Part shown: positions 11,433-22,493 of the stretch, in pieces
Layout of the letters: each line of letters starts with the position of its first letter
How positions within the stretch are numbered: position 1 is the first letter of the stretch
From: Apoderus coryli
Lineage: Eukaryota; Arthropoda; Insecta; Coleoptera; Attelabidae
Direction: 5' to 3'
Assembly (NCBI GenBank): GCA_911728435.2
Contig: OU452201.1
Location: 27,156,001-27,220,000, forward strand
DNA: 64,000 nt
The notes under the pieces: model-generated
Told to the model about the DNA's origin: nothing
What the model saw: the letters and a program-made list of their open reading frames with translations, nothing else
Databases searched by the model: none
Translations under genes and position numbers: made by a program

Positions 11433-11434
<2 letters not shown>

Positions 11435-11470
<36 letters not shown>
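11435..11470. repeat. (TA)n microsatellite
   Basis: An uninterrupted TATATA run of about 34 bases. A second one of about 26 bases is at 11834-11859. Confidence 0.9.
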
Positions 11471-11474
<4 letters not shown>

Positions 11475-11833
11475 TAATCATTATTTTTTTTTTGATTTTT
11501 TTCCATGTGATTAATATTAGACTCTTTTGAACAAAATTAGGTACGGATGGAGACAAAATTATCAAATTGTATATTTTTAAAACTTCAATATAAAAGAGCA
11601 CTGTATATGATAATCATACTCGTAACAATTCAGCTTAATACATCATTAGTTAGAGATATATACCTATATAGAGGGTGTTTCTATATTCGACCGACAATGC
11701 TCTACCACTAATCCATGTATTTTGAAAATTAACCAGTGGTATGCTATAGGGGTTAGTGATACGTTTTATCCCTTAATTTTTACGTCACTGGAATAAATAT
11801 ATCTTTTTATTAGCTCTCCATATCATATATGTA

Positions 11834-11859
11834 ATATATATATATATATATATATATAT
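11834..11859. repeat. (TA)n microsatellite
   Basis: A run of TA dinucleotides within AT-rich DNA. Confidence 0.9.
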
Positions 11860-11919
11860 GGACACTATTAGTTTCATGAATTTTTTTTTTATTTCACCGG
11901 AAATATTTGTTTTTGGTCA

Positions 11920-12287
11920 TTTTATACATAAATAAGTAGTTTTAAAAAAATAACTGTCTGTCTGTATCCACGAAAACGCAAAAAATGCTTAACAGATTTT
12001 AACCAACTTTGGTACAAAAATACTATTGGACATGGGAAGGAGCTGATTAGATTTTGGGAAACATTTAGCGTAGGCAAGGGGTTTAAAAGAGCGTTCAAAA
12101 ATTTAAAAAATTCATAGTTCTTAAACTTATCCGAAATACTGCATAATGTTTTACGCATTTAATTGAATATAACCTAAAATATTGAACATAAAATATTAGA
12201 CCACATTGGCGTTCGAAATTAGTGTAAAATGGAATAAAAGAGATTAAAAAAAACGTATTTCTTAAACATAGCAGAAATATTAACTAG
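11920..12287. repeat. Diverged repeat array, left of the Gypsy insertion
   Basis: Loosely repeated phrases such as GCGTTCRAAA..., GGGT(T)AAAA and ATTTCTTAAAC.TA..GAAATA recur here and on the far side of Gypsy at 24157-24640. A phrase CTGTATCCACGAAAACGCAAAAAATGCTTAACAGATTTTAACCAA-like also recurs near 25308. It is an old repeat region into which Gypsy inserted. Confidence 0.5.
12284..12287. other. Gypsy target-site duplication, left copy (CTAG)
   Basis: CTAG directly precedes the left LTR and recurs directly after the right LTR at 24157-24160. A 4-bp duplication is usual for Gypsy integrases. Confidence 0.9.
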
Positions 12288-12559
12288 TGTGAAGGGGGGT
12301 GTTATTGGTTCTCGCAAAAATTAAATCAACGGTTTAATTATACTAAACTATATTCTTAACTTAACAAAGTAATAATTATTATTTGAACTTAGGTATTTGC
12401 GTAAAAAAAGAAATTATTATTGACAAACGGAGAACCAAGCGCAGGTGTCACTTGCTTGTTGATGTGTGTACTGACGCCAGATATGCATTACGGGTTGCCG
12501 CAATCTCCAGCGTCATACTAGATGAGTCGGTTCAGGGATGGGGCGATATATTTGTTACA
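12288..12559 (-). repeat. Gypsy 3' LTR (272 bp)
   Basis: On the plus strand it starts TGTGAAGG and ends GTTACA; on the minus strand it starts TGTAACAAATATATCGCC. It is identical to 23885-24156 except at 12436. The pol reading frame ends inside it (stop at 12532-12534). Confidence 0.95.
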
Positions 12560-15500
12560 ATCTCCCCCTTTGCACCACACGTACGTCTCGTGTGTGGGGC
12601 AACAAAGGAAGTGGATGTTCTTTGGTTCTTGGCAGGCGTCCTCTTCTTCTTGGGTCGACCTCGTTTACGTATTGGGTGCGTTGGCTCGGGTGGATCGTCA
12701 TCAGGTGTGGAGATGAATGGGGTGATGGCGGAAACGTGGAATTTTCCAACTGGAGTTGTTGGGTCATCGATGCGCGCAACTTCGTATGTTCGTAAAATGA
12801 TATATGGACCGTCGCGTCGCGGGGCAAATTTAGAAGTAAATTGCTTCTTTGCGTCACTGTGTGCATGAACATTTATTAAAACTTTGTCACCAATTTTATA
12901 AGTTAGAACTCGTCTGTTTTTGTCTTTGTACAAACTGCGTTTATCTTGTGTTAGTTCGTGTTTTTCACGGGCGACACTCAAGGTATCACTAATATTTAGC
13001 AGAAAGGGAGTGATTTGAGGCACAAAATTTTCATTTTGAATAATTGCGCGGAAGTCTCTGTTTGAGTCATCTGGTGTGCGTAACTCGCGTCCAAAGGTAA
13101 GATAGGCAGGAGTATAACCGGTTGACTCGCATTTAACAGTGTTCATAGCAAATCTTATGGATGGAAGTCTACTAGACCATTTATTATGATCGTTGGCTGT
13201 CAATATAGCTAACTGAGTTTTCATGTCGCGGTTTTTTCGCTCAATAGGGTTCGCGGAGGGATGATATACAGGAGTGAGATTTTGATGAAAACCTAAGCAC
13301 TGCGATATGTTCTGCATGACATCTCCGACGAATTGGACTCCATTGTCGCTAATAACGCGTCTGGGTACTCCGAATCGTAGGATGACTTCGTTAATGAGGC
13401 ATTTGGCGCAAGCCTCAGCGGTGGCAGATTCTAGGGGAAACATCTCTGTCCATCTGCTAGCGGTGTCTTCAATTATCAATATCCATCGATAACCTTCGTC
13501 TGTAGATGGTAAAGGACCAAATAGATCAATGGCGATAGTCTCGAATCGCTGGGATTGCACAGGTGTTTGTAATAGTCCGGCAGACCTAAGATTCGTTGCT
13601 TTGAAACTCTGACATTCGAGGCATTTGCCAACATGATCGGCTATCATTTTGCGCCAGTAATACCTGTTCGCAATGCGTTGGAATGTTCTTTCGATACCAT
13701 AGTGACCAGCTGTTTCTGCGTCATGATATTGAGTAAGAATGTGCGGAATTCTGGACTTGGCGGCGATGAGTTGTGGTTCTTCTGAGTCGATTTCAGGAGT
13801 ATATCTGCCGTTTGTAAGTATATAACCTCGTTCAGTCCACTTCTTGAAATTGACATCGTTTTCAATATTGCTCTCGAAACATGTTATGATCTTTTCTATA
13901 TCTGGATCGGATATTTGCTCATGTCTAATTTCAGCAATGCTAAGAGTAGGAAAATCTACGGCTGCGAAATTACAATCTGTTGAGTTCTCGATTGTTGCTG
14001 TCGGTGGTCGTGAGAGTGTGTCCGCAATGACGTTTCTCTTGCCAGTAATGTATTCAATGCGTATGTCATACGGCATTAGTTCTAGGGTCCACCTTGCTAA
14101 ACGACCGGATGGCGACTTCAAAGACATCAGCCACTTCAAGGCTTGATGATCGCTCTGGATAATCGTAGTAGCTCCCTCAAGGTAGCCTCTAAATTTCTTC
14201 ACAGCCCAAACGACGGCTAGGGCTTCGCGTTCTGTGGTATTATAATTTTGTTCAGCGGGGGTTAATAGTCTTGAAGCGTATTCAACAGGACGCTCATCCG
14301 CGCCCTCCCCCTGGAGTAGACATGCTCCCAATGCGTAACTACTAGCATCGGTGCGTAATGTGTAAGGCAGCTGACTATCTGCTTGTCTTAGTACAGGAGC
14401 GGTGCATAACAGTGTCTTCAGCTGTTCAAATGACTGTATTTGTTCGTTTTGCCAAGTCCAAGCAACGTTTTTCTTTGTCAGATATGTTAAGGGCTTTGAA
14501 ACTTGCGCAAAATTCTCTATAAATCGTCGGAACCAGGAACATGTTTGCAGGAAACTTAGAAGTTGTTTGACGTTTTTCGGCGGCTGCATTTTTAGTATAG
14601 CTGCTACTTTTTCATCATTTGGATGTATACCATCTGGTGATATGATGTGTCCAAGATAATGAACTGATTCGCAACAGCATGAACACTTTCGTCTGTTCAA
14701 TGTCAGTTTAAAGAGGATCAAACGCTCAATTACTTTTTTGAGATCATCGATGTGTTCGTGAAAAGTCGCAGATATCACGATGATATCGTCAAGATATGCA
14801 AGTAGAAAGACATCTTGTAATCCGGACCTGAATCTATCGATTAACCTCTGGAAGGTGGCAGGGGCATTTCGAAGTCCGAAGGGCATCCTGGTGAATCGGA
14901 ATGTCCCAAATGGATTAATAAATGCGGTTTTGTCTCGATCGCTCGGTTTAACACTGACTAAGTGATAACCACTTCTGAGATCTAAAGTTGTCATATACTT
15001 CGTTTTCTTTGCGGCGTGCAAAAGATCATCGATTCGAGGAATCGGGTATTTGTCAGCACGAGTGACTGAATTTAAGGCACGATAGTCGATTGTGAGGCGT
15101 ACACCTTCCTTTTTTGGCACAAGGACGACTGGTGCAGCGTAAGGGGATTCACACTCTTCTATGTAACCTGTTTGTAGAAGTTTATCAAGTTCTTGACGTA
15201 GAAGTACTTTCTTCTGCTCAGACATCCTGTACGGAGGGACAGCAATCGGAGTGTCGTCATTCAGAACGATACAGTGCTCAGCAAAGGGTGTAGCTTCATC
15301 GCTCGATTCGAAGACTTCTTGAAAATCAGCTAGAAGTGAGTTGAGAGTGTCACGTTGCTCAGCATCTAGTGTAAGTGCTTCGTTATCACGCAATTTGAGT
15401 TCCTCAAATTGTATATTATTAACTAGAGAATAGTTGTGTTCGGGATCGGCAGAAAACGAATATAGCGAATGAGAGTTTTCAGCAAAGAAGTATTTGCTAT

Positions 15501-16315
15501 CGGGTATATTCAGGATAATGTTAGCGGACTGAATGAAGTCCACACCGAGTAGCGTACGACTATTTTCGTGCTCAGGAACTGAAATGAATTTGGTTCGTAC
15601 AACCTTATCATTTATCGTGACGTCGGTATCAAAAATATAGGCATTGACATGACGTTTTACTCCGTCGGCCAGAGTCATTAAGAGGTTCTCCTCAGTATAA
15701 GAGATACCATCTTGGAGTAATAATTTTGACAAGGTAGATCCGGCGACACTTGATTTCGCGCCAGTGTCTAGAAAAGCAAGACCGTTATGACCATTGATAG
15801 CTATAGAAACAATAGGTCGAATTAGAGGATTGCTGTTATCAAAATTATTATGGAAAAACTCAGCTGCATTGACAGTAGTAGCTGACTTCGATTTGCAGTT
15901 CGGACAATTGCTTCTAATATAACCGGGTGTACCACAGCCATAACACGTTATATTATTAGCATGTTGTATCGGTTCCGTAGATTTATTTCTATTATTTTCG
16001 GGCGTTGTTGTATTAACGGTAGATTTCTCGGATTTACTTTTCGCGAGTTTACGACATTCGCTAGCTATATGACCTGTATACTTACAGTAAGAACACCGTA
16101 GTTTTGTGTTACCGTTTGTATTTTTAACGTCACTAGGTTTATGTTTATGCGAATACTCAAAAGTTTCTTCAACGAGACGCGCCTGCGTGAGAAGGGCACT
16201 AAATGAATCGATATTGTTACGTGGTATCTTTTCGCGTATTCTACGATTAAGTAACCCGTACACCATGTCGATCTGTGTCGCTTCATTTAATGTAGTAGGC
16301 GGTAGTTGAGCTAAT
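12532..16315 (-). CDS. pol: Gypsy pol: zinc knuckles, protease, RT, RNase H, integrase
   Basis: This is the larger part of a Gypsy gag-pol polyprotein. The open frame runs 16389-12532 (1,285 codons), but its first 25 codons come from the BEL LTR. In that numbering there is a CCHC knuckle at about 99-112 and a variant with Y for H at 149-162. The protease DTG is at 208-210. RT covers about 385-560 with YLDD at 532-535. RNase H covers about 675-795 (D681, E719, D747, D790). Integrase has an HHCC zinc site (H889, H897, C923, C926) and the D954, D1015, E1050 triad. The tail is basic, and the stop lies 28 bases inside the 3' LTR. No stop or frameshift is visible, so only the loss of gag disables it. 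The upstream gag part is at 22895-23333, in the same frame once BEL is discounted. Confidence 0.93.
12560..12573 (-). promoter_or_regulatory. Gypsy polypurine tract
   Basis: On the minus strand GCAAAGGGGGAGAT directly precedes the 3' LTR. It fits the plus-strand primer of LTR retrotransposons. Confidence 0.85.
16311..16315. other. BEL target-site duplication, CTAAT (left copy)
   Basis: CTAAT abuts the left BEL LTR and recurs at 22895-22899. Five base pairs is the usual size for BEL/Pao elements. Confidence 0.95.
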
Positions 16316-16716
16316 TGTTTTGAGTTTGATGTGAATATTATTGGAATTTCACGTGTGATAATAGAAAATACGTAGATATATAAACACAATGTTAATTAAA
16401 AACATATAACTACTATTTATTAACTATTAACATTAAAAGTAACAAGATGATTATAATTCGTATAATATAAATTTGAAAATGTTTGAAATAATAAAATACG
16501 TGTGTGTTAATGCAAAGAAAGTCAAAATCAGAATGTCTTTTCGCGCTTTTTGATTGTCTTTCGCCGCTCTATTTTAGAACGAAATTTAGCAGCGGTCGCT
16601 ATGACAACGTATGCAGGTGTTCATAACCGAGAGTAAAAATCCCCAATACAGGGTCGGCACAAGTAAAAGCTACATTAATTGTCCCAACTTTTCTGCTTAT
16701 TTAATAAGATTAAACA
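16316..16716 (-). repeat. BEL 3' LTR (401 bp)
   Basis: Plus-strand start is TGTTTTGAGTTTGATG and end is AAGATTAAACA. It is identical by eye to 22494-22894. Reading out on the minus strand it supplies an ATG at 16387-16389 and 24 further codons in frame with the Gypsy pol fragment. A TATATATC stretch at about 16376-16384 might act as a core promoter element, but this is only a guess. Confidence 0.95.
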
Positions 16717-16729
16717 TGCCGCCCGCCTT
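16717..16729 (-). promoter_or_regulatory. BEL polypurine tract
   Basis: On the minus strand AAGGCGGGCGGCA lies immediately before the 3' LTR. This G-rich tract is typical of BEL/Pao elements. Confidence 0.85.
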
Positions 16730-16777
16730 GAACGCCTTAACGGCAGTTCAAAAAAAATAAAATAACTTAAACACTTT

Positions 16778-19700
16778 TCACTCCTGAATAGGAAGCGCGC
16801 ACAATTTAACTACTGGACGCTTAAACAGTCCGGAGCTGGTTTTCAGTGATACCGCGCGCACTACGCCGTCTTGTCCGGGGTGAAGTGCACTTACACGTCC
16901 AAGAGTCCACTTCAACGGAGGTAGACCATCTTCTTTAATTAAAACCAACGTTCCAATTTTCAATAACGTTGGAAAATTGCTTTTCCATTTGGTTCTTTGT
17001 TGCAAAGATGAAATATATTCTTTTGACCAACGTGACCAGAAGCTTTGGATTATTTGCTGCACCCTTTGGAATCGTGATAACATGTTTTGCTTCACATCCA
17101 TTAGATTATTGTCAGGAGCAGACGTCAACGGTACTCCAATTAAAAAATGTGCAGGCGTGAGGGGTAAAAGGTCTGAAGGATCATTGGAGAGGGGGTAAAG
17201 AGGTCTAGAATTAAGACATGCCTCAATTTGCGTTAAAACTGTGTAAAATTCTTCATAAGATAGAATAGTATTACCAACAACGCGTTTTAAATGAAATTTA
17301 ACCGATTTCACTCCTGCCTCCCAAACACCTCCAAAATGCGGAGATAAGGGTGGTATGAATTTCCAGGTAATTCCTTCATTGCAGAGTGTGTCAATAATTT
17401 TGTCACTCTTATTAACTAAAAATGTTTTAATTTCATTATTCGCTCCAACAAAAGTGCTTCCATTATCAGACAGTATGGATGTACATTTACCTCGACGTGC
17501 AATGAAGCGTCTCAAAGCTGCTAAGAAACACTCAGAAGTCAAACTGCTTACTACTTCTAAATGTAAGGCCTTAGTAGCCAGGCAAATGAAAAGAGCTATG
17601 TAAGCCTTAGTAGTTTTGTAATTTCTAGTGGAACGGTCTTTTATAAATATAGGTCCAGCATAATCAAGGCCGCAAGATGCAAAGGGCCTGGACGGAGTTA
17701 AACGAGACGCGGGCAAATTACCCATTAAGTAATCTTGAGATTTTGGTGAAGCCCTAAAACAGTGGATACAATCACGTACAATTTTTCTGGCTACATATCG
17801 ACCAGATAAAGGCCAATACCTTTCCCGCAAATAGGCAAGTAGTAGTTGTGGACCAGCATGTTTCAGCTCAATATGTTTATGACGCGATAGAATGGTGGTG
17901 AAATTGTGTTTTTGGGGAAGTACAGCTGGGTGTTTTTTGTCAAAATCGAAATCCGAATTGTTAATGCGTCCGCCAACTCTAATGATGTCATTTTTATCAA
18001 GAAACGGATTTAAATTAAGTAACACGCTCTTGGTGCTAACTTGGCCATGTCTTTTAAGACTTAGATAGTCATTTGGAAAGGATTCTCCCTGCACTAAGCG
18101 AATTAAAACGTTTAATGAGTCATTCATTTCGTCACATGAGATCTGCCCAAACCGTCTCTCATTTTTAGGTAGAAGTAGATTATCTTTGAATCTCAAAACG
18201 TGAGCAAATATTCTTTGAAGTCGTAGAAAAGATGAGCATTTTTTAATTATGGTAAAATCAAAATTCCTTGTAGTAAGTAAAACCTTAGGAGGCCGTAGTT
18301 CAGGTACTTCAGCTAGTTCGGGTTGTGAATGATTGGGCCAATGTTCCCTTGTCATTGTAAGCCAAAAGGGCCCATGAAACCAGAAATTCGAATTCAGTAA
18401 ATTAAGTGGAGGAATTCCTCGTGAAACTAAGTCCGCTGGATTTTCATGTGTACTGACATAGTGCCAGACATTAGCGGTCACTAGTGATTGAATTTGTGAC
18501 ACACGGTTCGCCACAAAGGTTTTTAATAAATTAGGCGAGGTATTGATCCATGCCAGTGCGATATTCGAATCAGACCAGCAAAATGTTTCATCAAACGTAA
18601 GCTGATGAAGAGATTGTTTAGCCTTTTGAATGAGTTCGGATAATAACAGTGCCGCTGAGAGCTCAAGACGAGGCACAGTCAATGGATGTTTTAGAGGGGC
18701 TACCCTGGTCTTTGCGCACAATAGGTTACAATAGATGTTTCCAGAAGAATCTGTACTTCTTATAAAAATGCAAGCGCCGTAAGCAACTGTAGAAGCATCT
18801 GAAAAACCGTGCAACTGGACGGAAGTGGGATTGGCACAAAGAACATGTCGGGAAATATCAAGATTGTTTAATTTGGTTAATTGAGATTGATATGTGGACC
18901 AAATGGTATGTAATTCCATAGGAATAACTTCGTCCCAGGAAATATGTAATTTCCATAACTCTTGCAATATTATTTTTGCTGTTATGGTGACTGGAGATAA
19001 TAATCCTAGAGGATCAAAAATACGTGCAATTGATGAAAGTACTTGGCGTTTGGTGATTTTAGGTTTTCTATCAAATGGTACGATGTTAAAACGTAATGAA
19101 TCAGAAGTCGGATTCCATATGAGGCCTAAAGTCTTGGTTGTCTCAGATGGACCTAATTCTAAAGATAAAGTGTCCTCACTGTCATTTTGAATAGTGGAAC
19201 AGTTGGATTTCCATTTCCGTAAAGGGAACCCATGTTTGCTAAGTAAGTCGGTAATTTGAACCTTTATGGTTTTTATTTGTTCTACCGTTGAAGCACCCGT
19301 AAGGAGATCGTCAACGTAGAAGTCATTAAGTATAATAGTAGAGATTTCAGGGAAATTTGAAGAATACATATGCGCAATTGCTTGAACACAACGTATGGCC
19401 AAAAAACTAGCAGGAGCAGTGCCATATGTTACTGTGTTAAGTTGGAAAGTTTGTAATGGGTCATCTGGACTTGATCTCCAAAGTATTTTTTGGAAATGTC
19501 TATGATCTTCCCTCACCAGTATCTGGCGGTACATTTTAGCGATGTCCGCACTTATGACATAATTATGTTTACGAAATCGTAAAACTATGTTGAAAAGATC
19601 ATCCTGTAGATTAGGACCAACCATTAATATGTCATTTAATGAGTAACCACTGTCAGTTTTCGCAGAGCCATCAAAAACTACCCTGATTTTAGTAGTGGTA

Positions 19701-21961
19701 CTCTCCTCTTTGAAAACGCAGTGATGTGGTATAAAGAACTCTGAACTTGTTTTGACATCTGCACACCTTGACATGTGACTCATGGAAGCATATTCATTAA
19801 GGAAGTTCGAATATTCAAAATGTAACTTCTTATTTGAATGAAGCTTTCTTTCGTTAGATAGAAAACGTTTCGTAGCGAGAGGTCTAGAATCTCCAAGAAA
19901 GGAAGCAGGTAACTTCATAGGAAGTGCTACTATAAATCTGCCGGAGGAATCTAGTTGAGTAGTAGCCTTGAAATGATTTTCACAAGCTTTTTCTTCGTCA
20001 GATAAAAATTTTGTCTTTGGACACTCTTCGACTTCCCAGAATTTTTGTAGTTGTTGTTCTAATGTCTCCGTGCTTAAATGGCAATGACGAGTTGAAACAT
20101 TGCAAAAAGAAGGAAGAGGTCCAGATATTATCCATCCTAATTTTGTCTTATGCAGGCTAGGATGCCCAGTGTTGAGCTTAATTTGGCCAACACAGATTAA
20201 ATCCCAAAAGGTGTCAGCTCCGATTAGAATATCGACGGGAGAGGATTTATCAAATTGAGGGTCTGCCAAAGTAATATTAGCAGGAATATTCAAGTGATTA
20301 CGATCAAATGACATAGAAGGTAAATATCCAGTGATAGCAGGCAATACTAAACAAGAAATTGTTCGAGAAAACTGCATGGTGTTGGAATTAAAGGTAAGTA
20401 AAGTTTTTGAAGTAATCGTAGAATTGACTTGATTTATTCCGGATATAGAGAGATCAATATGAGAAACTGGTAATTTCAGAGTTTTTATAAGGCGTTGAGT
20501 TACGAAATTACTCTGAGATCCATTATCCAGTAATGCCCGCGCATCGTGAGCATTACCTGAGGCATCAAGAACTTTTATCATTACAGTAGATAGAAGTATT
20601 TGATTGGAATCGACATTCTTAACAGTTAGACTTGTAGATGCGTGTGGATTCAAAGATGATCCTTGTGACGAAACGTTTGCATCAGAATTACTTGTTTGAC
20701 GGTAATTAGAAATATTGGTTTGTTGAGAAGAAGGAAAATGTAATAAAGTATGATGAACTTTACCACATTTACGACAGCTACCTGATTTGCAGTTCTTTGT
20801 CAAATGACCACTACGCAAACAGTTAATACAAAGATGCAACCGCTTCGCTTGACCCAATCTTGCTGATGGTTCAAGCTTATTAAATTCTGAACAAGTGTAA
20901 ATGTTATGGTTTCCATTACAGAATGGACAGGTTGAAGAATTTGTAGCTAAAAAGCTTTTAGATTTAGTATGTTGATTAACATTATATGAAATTTTCGACC
21001 TAGATTTATCATCATCGCGATTTAACGTCTCCAAAACCCTGCATTTGCCACCGAGAAACTCGATTAAATTATTTAGAGTTGGAAGTGCCGATTCCTTCTG
21101 TTCGTTTAGAGACAGTTCCCATTCGCGATGAGTTGCTAAGTCTAGTTTAGAGACTACTAGGTATATAATTAGGGGATCCCATCCTTCTACATTTAAGTTT
21201 AACGAGTCCAGACATCGCATGTGACGTTGAAGACCATCAAGTAATTGACGCAATCCCTGATATGATTCCTTAGATATTGCTGGTAAATTAAATAAACCTT
21301 TAATATGATTATTAACAAGTAGTTGTTTATTTTCGAATCGATCTTTCAATAAAGACCAGGCAATATCATAGGTAGCCTCAGAAATATCAAGATTACTTAT
21401 GGTATCCGCCGCAATACCTGTTAATGATAACCTCAAATAGTGAAATTTTTGTATTTTAGATAAATCGTTATTATTGTGTATGATGGATGTAAATGTGTCT
21501 CTAAAAAATAACCATTGATCATAATTACCATCAAAATTAGGTAAATTGATTGAGGGTAATTTGATATTTGTAGGGTTTTGTAAAAATGTAGTCGCTGCAG
21601 TTTGACCAGAGGCTTCAGAAGAATTATTGTGAGATGTGTTAGAAACTTGAATAGAATTTTCATCAATAAAGTCTTTGACGGTGGAAGTAATTTTGAAATA
21701 AGGAGTTTCAAATGAAGATCTTTCAAGGTCATGTATGGTTTCAGCATTTGCGTCATAATTATCATCAGCCGCTTCAATTATGGACTGAACTGAATCATAT
21801 TCATCATATAGCTTTTCAATTTTATCAAGCCGCAATTTTAAATCTTTAAAGTTAATTTCACCAATTGAACCATCAACAATTGAATTAAAGTGTTTCGAAA
21901 AGCGTGTGAGTGTACTCTTAATAGAAGTACGACGAGTTTTTGCCGTGTCGACGTTCGACAT
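16778..21961 (-). CDS. BEL/Pao gag-pol polyprotein (1,727 aa)
   Basis: A single intact frame starts at MSNVDTAKTRR. In order: a gag region of the DUF1759 type at about 130-310 (LPNFDGNYDQW at 140-150). Zinc knuckles follow at about 345-357, 378-391 and 396-407. The aspartic protease (DUF1758 type) carries LLDNGSQSN at 477-485. RT runs about 750-900 with YVDD at 882-885. RNase H runs about 1045-1180 (D1054, E1100, D1131, D1177). The integrase zinc site is H1363, H1368, C1398, C1401. The D1433, D1499, E1548 triad lies in GLDYAG, LSDNG and GGVWEAG. A DUF5641-like C-terminus ends in KLCALPIQE. All catalytic residues are present. The length is normal for the family. The protein would be processed by its own protease in a virus-like particle. 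No envelope gene is seen. Confidence 0.96.
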   Translation of the reverse strand: MSNVDTAKTRRTSIKSTLTRFSKHFNSIVDGSIGEINFKDLKLRLDKIEKLYDEYDSVQSIIEAADDNYDANAETIHDLERSSFETPYFKITSTVKDFIDENSIQVSNTSHNNSSEASGQTAATTFLQNPTNIKLPSINLPNFDGNYDQWLFFRDTFTSIIHNNNDLSKIQKFHYLRLSLTGIAADTISNLDISEATYDIAWSLLKDRFENKQLLVNNHIKGLFNLPAISKESYQGLRQLLDGLQRHMRCLDSLNLNVEGWDPLIIYLVVSKLDLATHREWELSLNEQKESALPTLNNLIEFLGGKCRVLETLNRDDDKSRSKISYNVNQHTKSKSFLATNSSTCPFCNGNHNIYTCSEFNKLEPSARLGQAKRLHLCINCLRSGHLTKNCKSGSCRKCGKVHHTLLHFPSSQQTNISNYRQTSNSDANVSSQGSSLNPHASTSLTVKNVDSNQILLSTVMIKVLDASGNAHDARALLDNGSQSNFVTQRLIKTLKLPVSHIDLSISGINQVNSTITSKTLLTFNSNTMQFSRTISCLVLPAITGYLPSMSFDRNHLNIPANITLADPQFDKSSPVDILIGADTFWDLICVGQIKLNTGHPSLHKTKLGWIISGPLPSFCNVSTRHCHLSTETLEQQLQKFWEVEECPKTKFLSDEEKACENHFKATTQLDSSGRFIVALPMKLPASFLGDSRPLATKRFLSNERKLHSNKKLHFEYSNFLNEYASMSHMSRCADVKTSSEFFIPHHCVFKEESTTTKIRVVFDGSAKTDSGYSLNDILMVGPNLQDDLFNIVLRFRKHNYVISADIAKMYRQILVREDHRHFQKILWRSSPDDPLQTFQLNTVTYGTAPASFLAIRCVQAIAHMYSSNFPEISTIILNDFYVDDLLTGASTVEQIKTIKVQITDLLSKHGFPLRKWKSNCSTIQNDSEDTLSLELGPSETTKTLGLIWNPTSDSLRFNIVPFDRKPKITKRQVLSSIARIFDPLGLLSPVTITAKIILQELWKLHISWDEVIPMELHTIWSTYQSQLTKLNNLDISRHVLCANPTSVQLHGFSDASTVAYGACIFIRSTDSSGNIYCNLLCAKTRVAPLKHPLTVPRLELSAALLLSELIQKAKQSLHQLTFDETFCWSDSNIALAWINTSPNLLKTFVANRVSQIQSLVTANVWHYVSTHENPADLVSRGIPPLNLLNSNFWFHGPFWLTMTREHWPNHSQPELAEVPELRPPKVLLTTRNFDFTIIKKCSSFLRLQRIFAHVLRFKDNLLLPKNERRFGQISCDEMNDSLNVLIRLVQGESFPNDYLSLKRHGQVSTKSVLLNLNPFLDKNDIIRVGGRINNSDFDFDKKHPAVLPQKHNFTTILSRHKHIELKHAGPQLLLAYLRERYWPLSGRYVARKIVRDCIHCFRASPKSQDYLMGNLPASRLTPSRPFASCGLDYAGPIFIKDRSTRNYKTTKAYIALFICLATKALHLEVVSSLTSECFLAALRRFIARRGKCTSILSDNGSTFVGANNEIKTFLVNKSDKIIDTLCNEGITWKFIPPLSPHFGGVWEAGVKSVKFHLKRVVGNTILSYEEFYTVLTQIEACLNSRPLYPLSNDPSDLLPLTPAHFLIGVPLTSAPDNNLMDVKQNMLSRFQRVQQIIQSFWSRWSKEYISSLQQRTKWKSNFPTLLKIGTLVLIKEDGLPPLKWTLGRVSALHPGQDGVVRAVSLKTSSGLFKRPVVKLCALPIQE

Positions 21962-22475
21962 ATTTTGATAATATTCGAAATTAAATCAAATAATCGAAAA
22001 AAGGAAGGGAATTATTACGTGCTTATGATATTTTTATTTTGAAATATCTGGAAAGAATAAAATAAAACACGGTTTTATTGTACGTGTAAGTTAACTGGAA
22101 ATGATACGCCACTGGCGACAAAATGTAGGTACGTTAAGTATTATTTGTATAGAACGATGTACATATATAAGCAAAATTAAAATGATTTGCTTAATTACGA
22201 AAAAGAAACATACAACAGGTATGAAAGTATTACAAAATATCAATTACATAAACTTTTATTCGAAATTTCCACTGAAATAACGCAAATTTGGACGTTATAT
22301 TGTTTTAAAGACAGATAAAACTGATTAAAACAATGTAAAATAGGTAATGGAAATTGAATGAAAGGTAAGAAATAGGAAACTCACTAACCTGTATTCGACG
22401 TAAAAGTACCTGTACAGATGTAGTTGAAGTTGACTGAATGATGTGGAAGTTTTTCACAAGACGACCAATCCAATA
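21962..22475 (-). other. BEL 5' leader
   Basis: This is the noncoding leader between the BEL primer site and its start codon. It has no recognised motif beyond retrotransposon context. Confidence 0.7.
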
Positions 22476-22493
22476 TCCAGGTTGAAGGACCAA
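22476..22493 (-). promoter_or_regulatory. BEL primer-binding-like site
   Basis: On the minus strand, one base after the 5' LTR, the sequence reads TGGTCCTTCAACCTGGAT. The TGG start (complement of a tRNA CCA end) and position fit a primer-binding site. I cannot name the tRNA. Confidence 0.6.

Noticed and set aside
12383..12868. Open frames on the plus strand over the Gypsy 3' LTR and the end of pol
   Set aside because: They are antisense shadows of the Gypsy frame and LTR; no independent motif is present.
21433..21777. 114-codon minus-strand frame within the BEL gag region
   Set aside because: It overlaps the intact 1,727-residue BEL frame in another phase and has AT-driven composition.
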